The notes under the pieces: model-generated
Told to the model about the DNA's origin: nothing
What the model saw: only the letters and a program-made list of their open reading frames with translations
Database searches by the model: none
Position numbers and translations under genes: made by a program
In this document: in pieces, positions 1-9,337 of the stretch
Numbering within the stretch: position 1 is the stretch's first letter
Layout of the letters: each line of letters opens with the position of its first letter
NCBI RefSeq assembly: GCF_000526335.1
Contig: NZ_JAFW01000001.1
Span: 1,736,001-1,800,000 of the forward strand
Length of the DNA stretch: 64,000 nucleotides
Direction of reading: 5' to 3'
Source of the DNA: Arthrobacter sp. 31Y
GTDB lineage: Bacteria > Actinomycetota > Actinomycetes > Actinomycetales > Micrococcaceae

Positions 1-1662
1 CCTATCCAACGCCAAGCCGTACCCGGGAACCGCGCAGACCGAGCTCACCACCGAAGACGCAGCGTCCACCGGCCAGCCACCAACCCGCAGCGCAGCATCC
101 TCGCCACCCGAGAAAGCACCGGTAACACGCACCAACCTCAGCTCAACGGCCCCCCGCGTCACCGAAACCACCGTCACTGAAGGGCCAGGCGTTGCAGTGC
201 CGGCCACCCCGCTGCCGTGATCCGGGCCGGCGTCGGGATCGGGTTCGATCCAGTGCGCCGTGAACCGGGAAGCTCCCACCTGGAACCCGCCTTCGGAGAA
301 CGAGCCGAGGTGCTCAAAACCCGTCCGATGCGTCAGCCGGCCAGAGGAATCAACGAACGCCACCGCATTGTCCACGGACTCAGGCACCAGGTCAGGGAAC
401 GTGTGCGTGGAGTACCCGATCCTTGCGTACAGGGGCGAGTCAGCCACCACAGCACCAACGACAGCGTGATCCGTGGCATGGTTCCGGATCCGGACCACAC
501 CGTCGGCACGAGTCCCATCAACCTGCCAGCCCGGCGCCACGATCAGTCTCTGAGTGTCGGCAACCTCAACGGGCAAAGGAGCCTCAACGGAAGTCCAGGC
601 CACGTGATCCGCCGGCAGCGCCAACCCCAGCATGCCCTTAGCAGCCCAATACGGTGATCCTGCACCGGAGTAAGCCTGCTTCATGCCAGCGAATTCTCCG
701 TGCCAACCGATGGACAGGAGCCCTTCCTCAGTGATCGATCCATGACGGGCAAAGTAGTGGAGCATCCCGGACGCTGCCCGGCGCGCCAGGCCCGGCGCCA
801 AACGCGTGTGCCCGGACAACTCCCCCACCCAGAATGGTGCCGCCGCCGCGAACCGGTAGATCAAGCTCCGGCCTTGGATCAGCGGAGCTCCGTTCGCGCC
901 GACGAGGAAGGCGGCGTCGTCCAGGAAGTCAGCCAGCCGGTCGCCGTCGAGCTTCTTGCGGGCGGCAACTCGCGGATCGTTCGGTGCCATCAGTGCCCAG
1001 AGCTGCGGATACACCTGGAACGCCCAGCCAACGTAGTGGTCGTAGGCCCGTTCGGGTCCGTCGGCGAACCAGCCGCCGCCCCGGTACAGCGAATCGTGGA
1101 TGGCGAGTCCGGCGTCGATGTCCTCATCCGAGTATCGGCCGCCCACGGACGCCAGGAACGTCTCCACCACAATCTGGAACCACACCCAGTTGATGGGCGG
1201 GTACTCCTCGCCGATCACGGTCTCGAACCAGGCAATGAGCTGTTCCTGCACGCGCTCGGTCAGCTTGTCCCACAGCACGTCGCGGGTCAACGCCAAGCCA
1301 ACAGCCAACGACGCCGCCTCAACCTTCGCCTGCCCCAACTCACCTGGCGTCGGCCACCGGTCAGGATTCGCGGGGTTGGTCCCGGCGTCGAGGCCGGCGG
1401 CATACCACTCGGCGATCCACCCGGTGTTGGCCGGGTCGCCGGCAATCCGGAACGAGGCCAACAGGAACGTCCGGGCGAAGGCTTCCAGTGAGTCACTTCG
1501 CGGGCCATACCGGCTGTTGGCTCCAGGCAGGTGGATGTTGGCGTGGTCCTCGGTGCCAAAGCGGTGGGCCGAGCGCAGGAGGTGATCCGCATACGCGCAC
1601 CAGTGCTCGCGGGTCAGCCCGGTGAAGGGGGAAAGCTTGTGGTCCAGGGGCGGCAAAAGCAT
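1..1662 (-). CDS. DUF2264 domain protein (C-terminus beyond window)
   Basis: Partial gene. The ATG at 1662 opens a frame that is still open at base 1, giving about 554 residues of a family usually near 600-650. The N-terminus reads MLLPPLDHKLSPFTGLTREH, followed by a DSLEAFARTFLLA segment, and the middle carries MKQAYSGAGSPYWAAKGMLG; all three are hallmarks of DUF2264. Family members sit in bacterial polysaccharide-utilisation loci, but I know of no firmly assigned reaction. The start overlaps the stop of the upstream regulator as TGATG, so the two are translationally coupled in one leftward operon with the heparinase-like gene. A role in degrading or handling a glycan is inferred from context only. 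Confidence 0.85.
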   Translation of the reverse strand, partial: MLLPPLDHKLSPFTGLTREHWCAYADHLLRSAHRFGTEDHANIHLPGANSRYGPRSDSLEAFARTFLLASFRIAGDPANTGWIAEWYAAGLDAGTNPANPDRWPTPGELGQAKVEAASLAVGLALTRDVLWDKLTERVQEQLIAWFETVIGEEYPPINWVWFQIVVETFLASVGGRYSDEDIDAGLAIHDSLYRGGGWFADGPERAYDHYVGWAFQVYPQLWALMAPNDPRVAARKKLDGDRLADFLDDAAFLVGANGAPLIQGRSLIYRFAAAAPFWVGELSGHTRLAPGLARRAASGMLHYFARHGSITEEGLLSIGWHGEFAGMKQAYSGAGSPYWAAKGMLGLALPADHVAWTSVEAPLPVEVADTQRLIVAPGWQVDGTRADGVVRIRNHATDHAVVGAVVADSPLYARIGYSTHTFPDLVPESVDNAVAFVDSSGRLTHRTGFEHLGSFSEGGFQVGASRFTAHWIEPDPDAGPDHGSGVAGTATPGPSVTVVSVTRGAVELRLVRVTGAFSGGEDAALRVGGWPVDAASSVVSSVCAVPGYGLALDR

Positions 1663-2810
1663 CAGAGCGAATCCTCCACAAGAGCTCCGGAGAGCCCCCG
1701 TGGCGCTCCCAACGACGAATCGCGCACGATCAGCTCGGGGTTCAGGTCAATACGATGCACAGGGCGCATCCTTCCTTCGGCCAGGCGTGCAGCCATCAAC
1801 TGCACCGCCACCTTGCCCACGTAGCTCTTAGGCGGCCGGACCGCGGAAATAGCGGGCTCGGCGAGGTAGGCCACTTCGTCGTCGTATCCAACGATCGCCA
1901 TGCTGCCGGGTACATCCACGCCGCGGTCCACGCAGTGCTGCACGAACGCCACGGCCTGGGTATCCGAGTGCACCAGCATTGCCGTGGTCCCTGATGAACG
2001 GCAGAGCTCCAGGACTCGATCAAAGTGCTTGGCCCGGTCACCGTTGTCCTGCTTGGCCGAGTCCTCATGGATGGACTTTTCCAGCGGAATCTTCAGGGCA
2101 GCAAGGGCCTGCTTCCAACCGCGGACCACGTGGGGACTGGTAGGGCTCGTGGAATCAGTGAGGCAGCCGATCATCCGGTGGCCCTCCTGCCACAAGTGCC
2201 GTACGGCCATCCCCGCACCGAAGGAGTGATCCGTGGCCACCCACTCCAGGCGATGGGACGGGATCTCCGACGGCGCCCGACGCTCAGCCATGATCACCGG
2301 GATGGGCAGGGCGTTCAGCCAGCGGAGAAGTTCCTTGCCGTGCTCACCACCCATATCCGGGGCCACGATCAAGCCGTCAATGTTCTGCGTATCAAGGAGC
2401 GCCTGGACCTGGCGGCGGTTATCGGCAGCGTCATAGGCGGAGCCACGGACCAGGATACGGAGATTCTGCACCTCGGCCTCTCCACGTGCCCCGGAAATCA
2501 CCTGCGGCCAGTAGTAGTCCAGTGACGGGACCACCATGCCAATGGAGTAACTGTGCGCCGACGGCCTCCCCACAGCCGCCGATCGATCCAACGGGCTGGG
2601 CAACGTGGCACCGCCGTGAACACGCGACACCAGGCCTTCATCGGCCAGCGTATTCACGTCCCGCCGGATGGTCAGTTCGCTGACGCCCAGCTTCGCGGCA
2701 ATATCTCGCACGGTAATGGCACCATGCGCACGCAACTCCTCCATGAGCCGCTCACGACGTTGCAGCGAAAACAACGACTTCCCGGGTTCGGGGGTTGTTT
2801 CGTTAGTCAT
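1662..2810 (-). CDS. Transcriptional regulator: DeoR-type HTH fused to LacI-type sugar-binding domain
   Basis: A 382-residue regulator. Residues about 15-70 form a DeoR-type winged helix (LGVSELTIRRDVNTL, then VSRVHGGA). Residues about 90-375 are a LacI/PBP1-like sensor (YSIGMVVPSLDYYWPQV, VGYDDEVAYLAEPAISAVRPP). This hybrid layout is common in Arthrobacter sugar clusters. The start is set at the ATG at 2810, where the HTH family normally begins, although the frame stays open upstream inside the neighbouring gene. It overlaps the end of the heparinase-like gene by 8 nt. It probably senses a breakdown product of the substrate handled by the flanking genes. A paralogue lies at 55795-56874. Confidence 0.88.
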   Translation of the reverse strand: MTNETTPEPGKSLFSLQRRERLMEELRAHGAITVRDIAAKLGVSELTIRRDVNTLADEGLVSRVHGGATLPSPLDRSAAVGRPSAHSYSIGMVVPSLDYYWPQVISGARGEAEVQNLRILVRGSAYDAADNRRQVQALLDTQNIDGLIVAPDMGGEHGKELLRWLNALPIPVIMAERRAPSEIPSHRLEWVATDHSFGAGMAVRHLWQEGHRMIGCLTDSTSPTSPHVVRGWKQALAALKIPLEKSIHEDSAKQDNGDRAKHFDRVLELCRSSGTTAMLVHSDTQAVAFVQHCVDRGVDVPGSMAIVGYDDEVAYLAEPAISAVRPPKSYVGKVAVQLMAARLAEGRMRPVHRIDLNPELIVRDSSLGAPRGLSGALVEDSL

Positions 2811-4824
2811 TTGTAGCCTCCACTGTGAGGGTGAACGCGCCTGACGCGCGGTTTTCGGCGGGCATACGGAAACGGAGCCTGGTGAGCTTTTCGCCCCAGA
2901 TGTCGCTGAGGAGCGGATCGTCGAGGTGCCATTCGTCCACCAGCACGACGGCGGTGGCCGGCTTCCAGCGAAGATGAAGTCCCTTGGTGGTTTCCGCAGT
3001 CGGAATCCCCTCGGGCGTGATGGTCGCCGTCGCGTCTGTACCGACGCTGACGGTGCCGCCAACCAGGTAGGTGATGTCGACGTCGTGCGTTTCCCCAGGC
3101 GGGTGTGGTCCGTCAGGCGGGGGTGCTCCCTCCGCTGGGGGCGCTCCCTCCGGAGGGTAGACCGGCAGGTTCCAGCGATCGTCAATCACCACGGATCCCT
3201 GCTCCCGGTTCATCAAGGAGGTTCGGATCCATTGCTCAGGGTGGCCCAGGCCGTAGGCGGCCCCGAGACCCAACGCCAGGGTCGGCTCCTCCGGGGTGGG
3301 CTCCTGCAGAACGGTCGCCGCAAAGGAAGACCCGGTCCCCTGTTCCAGCCCGAACGGCGCGGGAACGCTATGCCAGGCACTCTGCATGGCGCGGATCTGG
3401 TACCGATCAGGTCCGAACGTTTGAGCTGTGTACGTGGGTTGGCCGGCGTCGACCAGCAGCGGCACACCGTCCACGGCAACCACCACGGAGCCGACGTCGC
3501 GGTGGTTGTGGTGCTCGCCGTTGTGTCCGCCCTTGGCCGCGAGCGTGAGCCCATCGGAGGAACCCGGAGTTTGCCGCGCCACCATGATCTGGACCGAGGG
3601 CAGGTACGTCCCCCAACTGGGTAACAGCACGTGTCCTAATGAGCCCTCATTGCGACGTTTGCTGTCACCCAGTTGGGTGCGGGAGGTGAGTTGGGTGAGG
3701 ACGCGGCCCAGTCCGGCGGCGGCGTTGGGTTCGGGTTCGACGGCGGCAAACGTTGCGGCAACCTCGACGGCGGCGGGGTCGCCCAGCCGGACGGCCCAAC
3801 GGTGCAGCATTCCCCACGGCAGTCCTTCATGGGCGCGGGCCGGGCCGTCGGCGACGTTGAGGAACCATCGGTGGCCCAGGTGCATCCGGTGCGGGAAGGC
3901 CACCAGCGCACGGATCACGGGCAAGTCCGGGTTCAACACACCGCCGCTTGCCTCCTCCAGCAAAGCTAGGCCTTCCAGCGCGCGGCCGGCACCGTTCCAC
4001 CAGTACGCGAAGCCTTCGTCGATTGCACCGTCCGCCGGGATGGAGGCGAGGAAGCGGTCCAGGCCTTCGATGCACCGGGCAACAACCTCCGCCTGCAAAC
4101 CAGGGTCATCAACCAGCAACAGCGCTGCCACGATGATGTTCGAGTGGATCCACGGGTTCCAGTTGTGGACGTCGCCGTCGAGGCCCAGCCAGTGCCAATC
4201 GAGCCGGTCCAGGAAGGGGCGAATGACCCGATCGTTTGCTTCCTCGCGGAGGCGTTTCCGCAGGCCGGGGGCCCGCTCATCCAGAGCGTCGCCCAGCACA
4301 TGATCCAGCCAGGCAAGCTGCGCCACCACCTCACCTGCGCCGAGATCCAGGTACGGCTGGGAACGATCCGGCACGACGCCGCCGCTCCGCGTGAACACGT
4401 CATCGTGCGCTGCCCAACTCCAGGAGCTCTGCTCACACAGGAGGTAAGCGCCATCAATCACTTCGTCGAGCCAGCCGTCACCAGAGGGTCCACCCAAAGC
4501 AGCCATCACGACGGCGCGGGTCAGCCGCTGCTGTCGGCTCGCCACCAGTGCCTCGTACGCAGTGCGGTTGCCGTCGCGGAAGTAGCGCGCGTAGTGCGAT
4601 ACCAATGGTTGGGGCCACGGGGCACCCTTCTCTGCCTCCGATTCGGCGCGTAGTTCCGAAAGGGGGCGGGCAGCAGTGCGCTGCCATCCGGCGTCGGACG
4701 CTGGACGAATAGTGAGGCGATCACGGGCGCCGCGGAGTGAATCCATCAAGGAGGAGGCGTCGGCGCTGGAGCTCCAGGCGCTCAGGAGAGGTGGCGCTTG
4801 AACGGCGGCGGTGCCGGTTGCCAT
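2803..4824 (-). CDS. Heparinase II/III family protein
   Basis: A 673-residue protein with an N-terminal (alpha/alpha) toroid-like half and a C-terminal beta-sandwich half. The diagnostic segment is GGHNGEHHNHRDVGS near residue 430, which matches the heparinase II/III-like motif with clustered His/Asn, followed by VDGVPLLVDAGQPTY. HNWNPWIHSN near residue 225 fits the toroid active site. Polysaccharide lyases of this fold cleave uronic-acid-containing glycans by beta-elimination. No signal peptide is visible, so a cytoplasmic role on imported oligosaccharides is likely. It is first in a leftward operon with the regulator and DUF2264 gene. The RBS GGGAGAA lies just upstream. Substrate is unknown; it may not be heparin. 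Confidence 0.8.
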   Translation of the reverse strand: MATGTAAVQAPPLLSAWSSSADASSLMDSLRGARDRLTIRPASDAGWQRTAARPLSELRAESEAEKGAPWPQPLVSHYARYFRDGNRTAYEALVASRQQRLTRAVVMAALGGPSGDGWLDEVIDGAYLLCEQSSWSWAAHDDVFTRSGGVVPDRSQPYLDLGAGEVVAQLAWLDHVLGDALDERAPGLRKRLREEANDRVIRPFLDRLDWHWLGLDGDVHNWNPWIHSNIIVAALLLVDDPGLQAEVVARCIEGLDRFLASIPADGAIDEGFAYWWNGAGRALEGLALLEEASGGVLNPDLPVIRALVAFPHRMHLGHRWFLNVADGPARAHEGLPWGMLHRWAVRLGDPAAVEVAATFAAVEPEPNAAAGLGRVLTQLTSRTQLGDSKRRNEGSLGHVLLPSWGTYLPSVQIMVARQTPGSSDGLTLAAKGGHNGEHHNHRDVGSVVVAVDGVPLLVDAGQPTYTAQTFGPDRYQIRAMQSAWHSVPAPFGLEQGTGSSFAATVLQEPTPEEPTLALGLGAAYGLGHPEQWIRTSLMNREQGSVVIDDRWNLPVYPPEGAPPAEGAPPPDGPHPPGETHDVDITYLVGGTVSVGTDATATITPEGIPTAETTKGLHLRWKPATAVVLVDEWHLDDPLLSDIWGEKLTRLRFRMPAENRASGAFTLTVEATND

Positions 4825-4987
4825 AGGAATTTTCTCCCATTTGTTCGAGTTTGAATGTTTCAGATCAAGCTCGATTGAGTTGAATGAACTGTCTTGTTTA
4901 TGAGTATGTACTGATTATTAGATGTGATGCAACACATAAATCATGGTCGAACAGACCGCCGTTAGTTTCGAAAGGAGGATCCCCTCA
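4825..4987. promoter_or_regulatory. Divergent promoter region between heparinase-like and hydroxyacid dehydrogenase operons
   Basis: An AT-rich 163-bp gap that must hold both promoters of the polysaccharide island. It contains TGTTCGAGTT at 4842-4851, TGTTTCAGAT at 4856-4865 and, on the minus strand, TGTTCGACCA at 4953-4944. These are degenerate relatives of the tandem TGTTTGAAAA motif found upstream of other sugar operons here. No clear perfect palindrome was found. An exceptionally good Shine-Dalgarno, AGGAGG at 4973-4978, sits at the right end. Confidence 0.5.
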
Positions 4988-6001
4988 ATGTCGCTCAAGC
5001 CCCAGGCTCTGCTGGTCATGAATAGCGGAACCTTTGCTGACCAGTTCGATTCCACACGACTGGAGCGGCTGGCGGGAATGGTGGATCTCGGTGATCAGCC
5101 GTGGACGGATTCCTTGGACGCCCCCGAACTTGCGGGCCGCCTGGAAGAGGTGGAAATTCTCCTCACCAGCTGGGGAGTTCCGCAGCTCAACGCAGAGCGT
5201 CTGGAGCGCATGCCCAAACTCCGGGCAGTTTTCCACTGTGCAGGAACAGTGCGCAGCTTCGTCAGCGAGGAACTCTGGGATCGCGGCATCACGGTTACCA
5301 ACGGTGCCGACGCCAATGCGATCCCGGTTGCCGAGTTCACGTTCGCTTCAATAGTCCTCGCGGGCAAAAAGGCCCATGTGCTGGCCAATGATGCCCGCAT
5401 GTACCGGGAAGACTGGAACTACATCGGCAACCGTGGCGAGCTGGGCAACATTGGACGGGTGATCGGCGTCATCGGGTTCTCCCGCATCGGCCGCCGGGTG
5501 GTCCAGCTGGTCCAGCAACTCCAGGACGTCACCTGCCTGGTGAGCGATCCCCACGCAGATCCGCATGAAGTCGCAGCCATGGGCGCCAAGTTGGTCACGC
5601 TCGAAGAGCTCCTGCCTGTGTCCGACGTCGTGACCATTCACGCACCTGCCCTGCCTGAAACCCGCAACATGATCAGCACCGCTGAACTGCAGTCCATGAA
5701 GGACCACGCGACGCTCATCAACACCGCCCGCGGTTCACTCATTGACACTGAAGCACTCGAAAAAGAGTGCGCTACCGGACGGATCACAGCCCTGTTGGAT
5801 GTCACGGAGCCCGAGCCGCTGCCCGCGGAATCCACCCTGTACAACCTCCCCAACGTGATCATCACCCCGCACATCGCAGGTTCGCTCGGGACAGAAACCA
5901 GGCGGATGTCCGATGCCGCACTGGATGACCTGGAGCGGTACCTCGCTGGCAAGGACCTCCTGGCCCAGGTAGTCCACGCGGATCTTGGACTCAGCGCCTA
6001 G
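4988..6001 (+). CDS. D-2-hydroxyacid dehydrogenase family protein (copy 1)
   Basis: A 337-residue NAD-dependent D-2-hydroxyacid dehydrogenase fold. The nucleotide-binding loop reads GVIGFSRIG, a variant of GxGxxG. The catalytic residues are present: R248 in NTARGS, E276 in EPEPLP and H295 in TPHIAGS. The start is the ATG at 4988, set by AGGAGG nine bases upstream; an earlier in-frame start at 4943 would lie before that RBS. The protein lacks the usual GxGxDNID segment and has HCAGTVRSFVSEELW instead, as do two paralogues at 33698 and 62562. It is the first gene of an operon with a sugar ABC importer. It probably oxidises or reduces a sugar acid from the imported glycan; substrate unknown. Confidence 0.85.
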   Translation: MSLKPQALLVMNSGTFADQFDSTRLERLAGMVDLGDQPWTDSLDAPELAGRLEEVEILLTSWGVPQLNAERLERMPKLRAVFHCAGTVRSFVSEELWDRGITVTNGADANAIPVAEFTFASIVLAGKKAHVLANDARMYREDWNYIGNRGELGNIGRVIGVIGFSRIGRRVVQLVQQLQDVTCLVSDPHADPHEVAAMGAKLVTLEELLPVSDVVTIHAPALPETRNMISTAELQSMKDHATLINTARGSLIDTEALEKECATGRITALLDVTEPEPLPAESTLYNLPNVIITPHIAGSLGTETRRMSDAALDDLERYLAGKDLLAQVVHADLGLSA

Positions 6002-6065
6002 ACCCCGTCAAACCCAAAGCCGCAGCCGCGGCAGACTTAGAAACCCAGTACTAAAGGAGAACGCA

Positions 6066-7346
6066 ATGAAGCGCACAACCCTCGCCGCAATCGCCCTTGC
6101 GGTGACTGCAGGGCTTGGACTCACCGGCTGCGCAGGCGCTGCCGGTCCCGCCGAACCACAGGCAGCCGAAGGCAAAACCCGGCTGACCGTCTCGGTGTGG
6201 AACTACGAGGGCACCCCGGAGTTCAAGGCCCTCTTTGACAGCTACGAGGCCGCCAACCCCACTGTGGATATTGAACCCGTGGACATCCTTGCTGATGACT
6301 ACCCCCAGAAGGTCACCACCATGCTTGCCGGCGGCGACACCACCGACGTCCTCACCATGAAAAACGTGATCGACTACTCCCGCTACGCCAACAACGGCCA
6401 GCTCCAGGAGATCAACAGCGTGGTGGACAAGCTGGGCAAAGACAACCTGGCCGGCACGGACGCCTTCAACATTGACGGCAAGTACTTCGCGGCCCCCTAC
6501 CGCCAGGACTTCTGGCTCCTGTACTACAACAAGGACCTGTTCAAGGCTGCCGGAATTGAAGATCCCAAGGACTTGACGTGGGAGAAGTACACCGAGATCG
6601 CCAAGAAGCTTTCCTCCGAGGCCGGCGGCAAGAAGACTTACGGCACCTACCACCACATCTGGCGTTCAACGGTCCAGGCCATCGCGGCAGCCCAGAACGG
6701 TGCTGACCAGAACAGCGGCGACTACGGCTTCATGGAGGACCAGTACAACACCGCGCTGGACCTGCAGAAGTCCGGTGCCACCTTGGACTTCGGCACCGCC
6801 AAGAGCCAGAAGACAAGCTACCGCACCATGTTCGAGTCCGGCCAGGCAGCCATGATGCCCATGGGTACCTGGTACATCGCCGGCATCCTCCAGGCCAAGA
6901 AGGACGGCAAGACCAACGTCAACTGGGGCTTGGCTCCCATGCCGCAGAAGAACGACGACGGCAAGGTCACCACGTTCGGTTCGCCCACGGCCTTCGCTGT
7001 GAACAAGAACGCAACCCACTCCGATGAGGCCAAGAAGTTCATCGAGTGGGCTGCCGGAGAAGAGGGCGCCAAGGCGATCTCCAAGATCGGCGTAGTCCCG
7101 GCCCTGCAGAACGACGCCATCACCGCTGAGTACTTCAAGCTCGACGGCATGCCCACGGACGAGTTGTCCAAGAAGGCCTTCACTCCGGATACCACCGAAC
7201 TGGAAATGCCCGTCAGCGACAAGTCAGCCGCAACGGACAAGATCCTCAACCAGGAGCATGACCTCATCATGGTGGGCGAGCGCTCAGTCAGCGATGGTAT
7301 CGCCGAGATGGGCAAGCGCGTCACGAGCGAAGTGCTGGGCAAGTAA
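6066..7346 (+). CDS. Sugar ABC transporter substrate-binding lipoprotein (family 1)
   Basis: A 426-residue extracellular solute-binding protein. The N-terminus MKRTTLAAIALAVTAGLG ends in a lipobox, LTGC, predicting lipid attachment outside the membrane. The body has the family-1 sugar-binder pattern (SVWNYEGTPEFKALFDSYEA, MFESGQAAMMPMGTWYI). The start at 6066 follows AAAGGAGA. It lies 64 bp after the dehydrogenase and 123 bp before the first permease, with a hairpin in the second gap. It should capture an oligosaccharide or sugar acid released by the secreted enzymes of this locus. Confidence 0.92.
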   Translation: MKRTTLAAIALAVTAGLGLTGCAGAAGPAEPQAAEGKTRLTVSVWNYEGTPEFKALFDSYEAANPTVDIEPVDILADDYPQKVTTMLAGGDTTDVLTMKNVIDYSRYANNGQLQEINSVVDKLGKDNLAGTDAFNIDGKYFAAPYRQDFWLLYYNKDLFKAAGIEDPKDLTWEKYTEIAKKLSSEAGGKKTYGTYHHIWRSTVQAIAAAQNGADQNSGDYGFMEDQYNTALDLQKSGATLDFGTAKSQKTSYRTMFESGQAAMMPMGTWYIAGILQAKKDGKTNVNWGLAPMPQKNDDGKVTTFGSPTAFAVNKNATHSDEAKKFIEWAAGEEGAKAISKIGVVPALQNDAITAEYFKLDGMPTDELSKKAFTPDTTELEMPVSDKSAATDKILNQEHDLIMVGERSVSDGIAEMGKRVTSEVLGK

Positions 7347-7375
7347 TCCTGCCAGGCAAGCAACTCTCCCCGGTC

Positions 7376-7406
7376 CCGGTGCTGCGTCCTTGAGGCGCAG
7401 CACCGG
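7376..7406 (+). terminator. Intercistronic hairpin after the binding-protein gene
   Basis: An 11-bp inverted repeat, CCGGTGCTGCG at 7376-7386 and its complement at 7396-7406, with a 9-nt loop. No T-tract follows. In sugar ABC operons such hairpins usually protect the binding-protein message and lower permease expression, rather than ending transcription. Confidence 0.6.
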
Positions 7407-7469
7407 AACCGGATCTGAACTCTCCGGATCCTGAAATGGAGGAACGCCCCCGCCCCGGGAGCGGTCATC

Positions 7470-8396
7470 ATGACTACAGAAACAATCCCCCAGGCACCTG
7501 CCCCCGTGCAGAGCCGCGGCAACAGGAAGCAAGCCAGGCGTAACACGCTGATCGGCTGGACGTTCATCCTTCCGAACTTCCTTGGCTTCCTGGCCTTCAC
7601 CCTCATTCCCGTCGTGGCCGCCTTCGCGCTCTCCTTCATGGAATGGACCTCATTCAGCGCTCCCAAATGGATTGGCCTGGCCAACTTTGAGCGCATGTTC
7701 GCGTCCGACTCGTTCTGGATCGCGCTGCGGAACACTGTTGTTTACGCCTTGGGCCACGTCCCGCTGACCATGGCCCTGGCACTGCTCCTGGCCATGCTGC
7801 TGAACCGCAAGCTCAAGGGCATCGGCTTCTTCCGGGTTGCCATCTTCTTCCCGTACATCACCTCTTTGGTTGCTGTCGCCGTGGTCTGGAACATGCTGTT
7901 CAGCCCGGACAGCGGGCCCATCAACCAGTTCCTCGGCGCAATCGGCATCGCCAACCCACCTGGCTGGACTTCGAGCTCGGATTGGGCCATGCCGGCTGTC
8001 ATCATCACCAGTGTGTGGCGCGACATGGGCTACTACATGGTCCTGTACTTAGCCGGCCTGCAGGCGATCCCCACCGAGCTGTACGAAGCGGCCGAAGTGG
8101 ACGGTGCCAGCGCCTGGCAGCGCTTCTGGAACGTCACCATCCCGTCCCTGCGTCCCACCACGTTCTTTGTGGTGGTCATGCTGACGGTCTCCAGCTTCAA
8201 GGTGTTCGACCTCATTGTGGTCATGACCAACGGTGGCCCCGGACGGTCCACCACGGTGCTGTCCCAGCTGATCTACCAGGAAGGCATTGGCGAAGGTAAG
8301 TTCGGTTACTCCTCGGCCATCTCGCTGGTCCTGTTCATCATCGTGCTGACGGTCACCGTCCTGCAGTTCAAGATCCAACAGCGGAGGGAACGCTGA
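7470..8396 (+). CDS. Sugar ABC transporter permease (MalF/UgpA type)
   Basis: A 308-residue inner-membrane permease with about six membrane segments. The EAA loop, ELYEAAEVDGASAWQRFW, marks the cytoplasmic contact with the ATPase. It partners the permease that begins at 8396, whose start overlaps this stop as TGATG. No ATP-binding subunit is encoded here; a shared MsiK/UgpC-type ATPase elsewhere in the genome is the usual solution in actinobacteria. The ATG at 7470 is preceded by GGGAG. Confidence 0.93.
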   Translation: MTTETIPQAPAPVQSRGNRKQARRNTLIGWTFILPNFLGFLAFTLIPVVAAFALSFMEWTSFSAPKWIGLANFERMFASDSFWIALRNTVVYALGHVPLTMALALLLAMLLNRKLKGIGFFRVAIFFPYITSLVAVAVVWNMLFSPDSGPINQFLGAIGIANPPGWTSSSDWAMPAVIITSVWRDMGYYMVLYLAGLQAIPTELYEAAEVDGASAWQRFWNVTIPSLRPTTFFVVVMLTVSSFKVFDLIVVMTNGGPGRSTTVLSQLIYQEGIGEGKFGYSSAISLVLFIIVLTVTVLQFKIQQRRER

Positions 8397-9337
8397 TGAC
8401 CAACATGGCCGAAGACCTCAAAGCCACTCATGTGACGGACGCAGCGCCGTTCCCGAACGGCGCACCTACTGCGGAAGACCGTCGTCGTACTGACCGCAAG
8501 CGTTCCCCGCGTGAGCAGAAGAAACGCACCGCGAACATGGTCATCTACGGTGTCCTGGTGGTCCTGGTGGTGGCGCTCATGGTGCCGTTCATCTGGATGC
8601 TCTCTTCCTCGCTGAAGGAAAACAACCAGGTCCTCACCGTACCCATCCAGTGGATTCCGCAGGAGTTCGTGTGGAGCAACTACACGGACATCTGGACGCG
8701 CATTCCCATGATGGGCTACCTGCAGAACTCGCTCTACCTCGCCGTGATCATCACGTGCCTGCAGGTCCTGACGGGCTCGCTGGCTGCCTACGGTTTCTCC
8801 AAGGTCCGCTTCCCGGGCCGCGACGTGTTGTTCCTTGCCTACATCGGCACCATCGCCGTTCCGTGGCAGGCCTACATGGTGCCGCAATACATCATGATGC
8901 AGAACCTTGGCCTGACTAATAGCTTCAACGCCCTGATCCTGCTGCAGGCCTTCGGCGCTTTCGGTGTGTTCCTGATGCGCCAGTACTACATGACCATCCC
9001 GGACGAGCTCTGCGAAGCCGCCCGCATTGACGGCCTCAGCGAATACGGGATCTGGGCCCGCGTAATCCTGCCCCTGTCCAAGCCGGCCCTGGCCAGCCTG
9101 GCGCTGCTCACGTTCGTGAACACGTGGAACGACTACATGGGTCCGTTCATCTACCTCACGTCCAACCGCCTCTGGACAGTCCAGTTGGGCCTGCGCTCCT
9201 TTGTGGGCCAGTTCGACGCCGAGTACGCCATGATCATGACCGGCTCGGTGATCTCCGTGATTCCCATCCTCATCATCTTCCTCATCGGCCAGCGTTACTT
9301 CATCCAGGGCATCGCGACGAGCGGAATGAAAGGATGA
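8396..9337 (+). CDS. Sugar ABC transporter permease (MalG/UgpE type)
   Basis: A 313-residue permease with a charged N-terminal tail of about 45 residues and about six membrane segments. The EAA loop reads ELCEAARIDGLSEYGIWARV. It forms the heteromeric channel with the preceding permease. Its stop overlaps the next start (ATGA at 9334-9337), so all are translationally coupled. Confidence 0.93.
   Translation: MTNMAEDLKATHVTDAAPFPNGAPTAEDRRRTDRKRSPREQKKRTANMVIYGVLVVLVVALMVPFIWMLSSSLKENNQVLTVPIQWIPQEFVWSNYTDIWTRIPMMGYLQNSLYLAVIITCLQVLTGSLAAYGFSKVRFPGRDVLFLAYIGTIAVPWQAYMVPQYIMMQNLGLTNSFNALILLQAFGAFGVFLMRQYYMTIPDELCEAARIDGLSEYGIWARVILPLSKPALASLALLTFVNTWNDYMGPFIYLTSNRLWTVQLGLRSFVGQFDAEYAMIMTGSVISVIPILIIFLIGQRYFIQGIATSGMKG

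Noticed and set aside
2811..3185. N-terminal extension of the hybrid regulator by 125 codons
   Set aside because: It overlaps the end of the heparinase-like gene and lacks domain similarity. ATG 2810 fits the HTH start.
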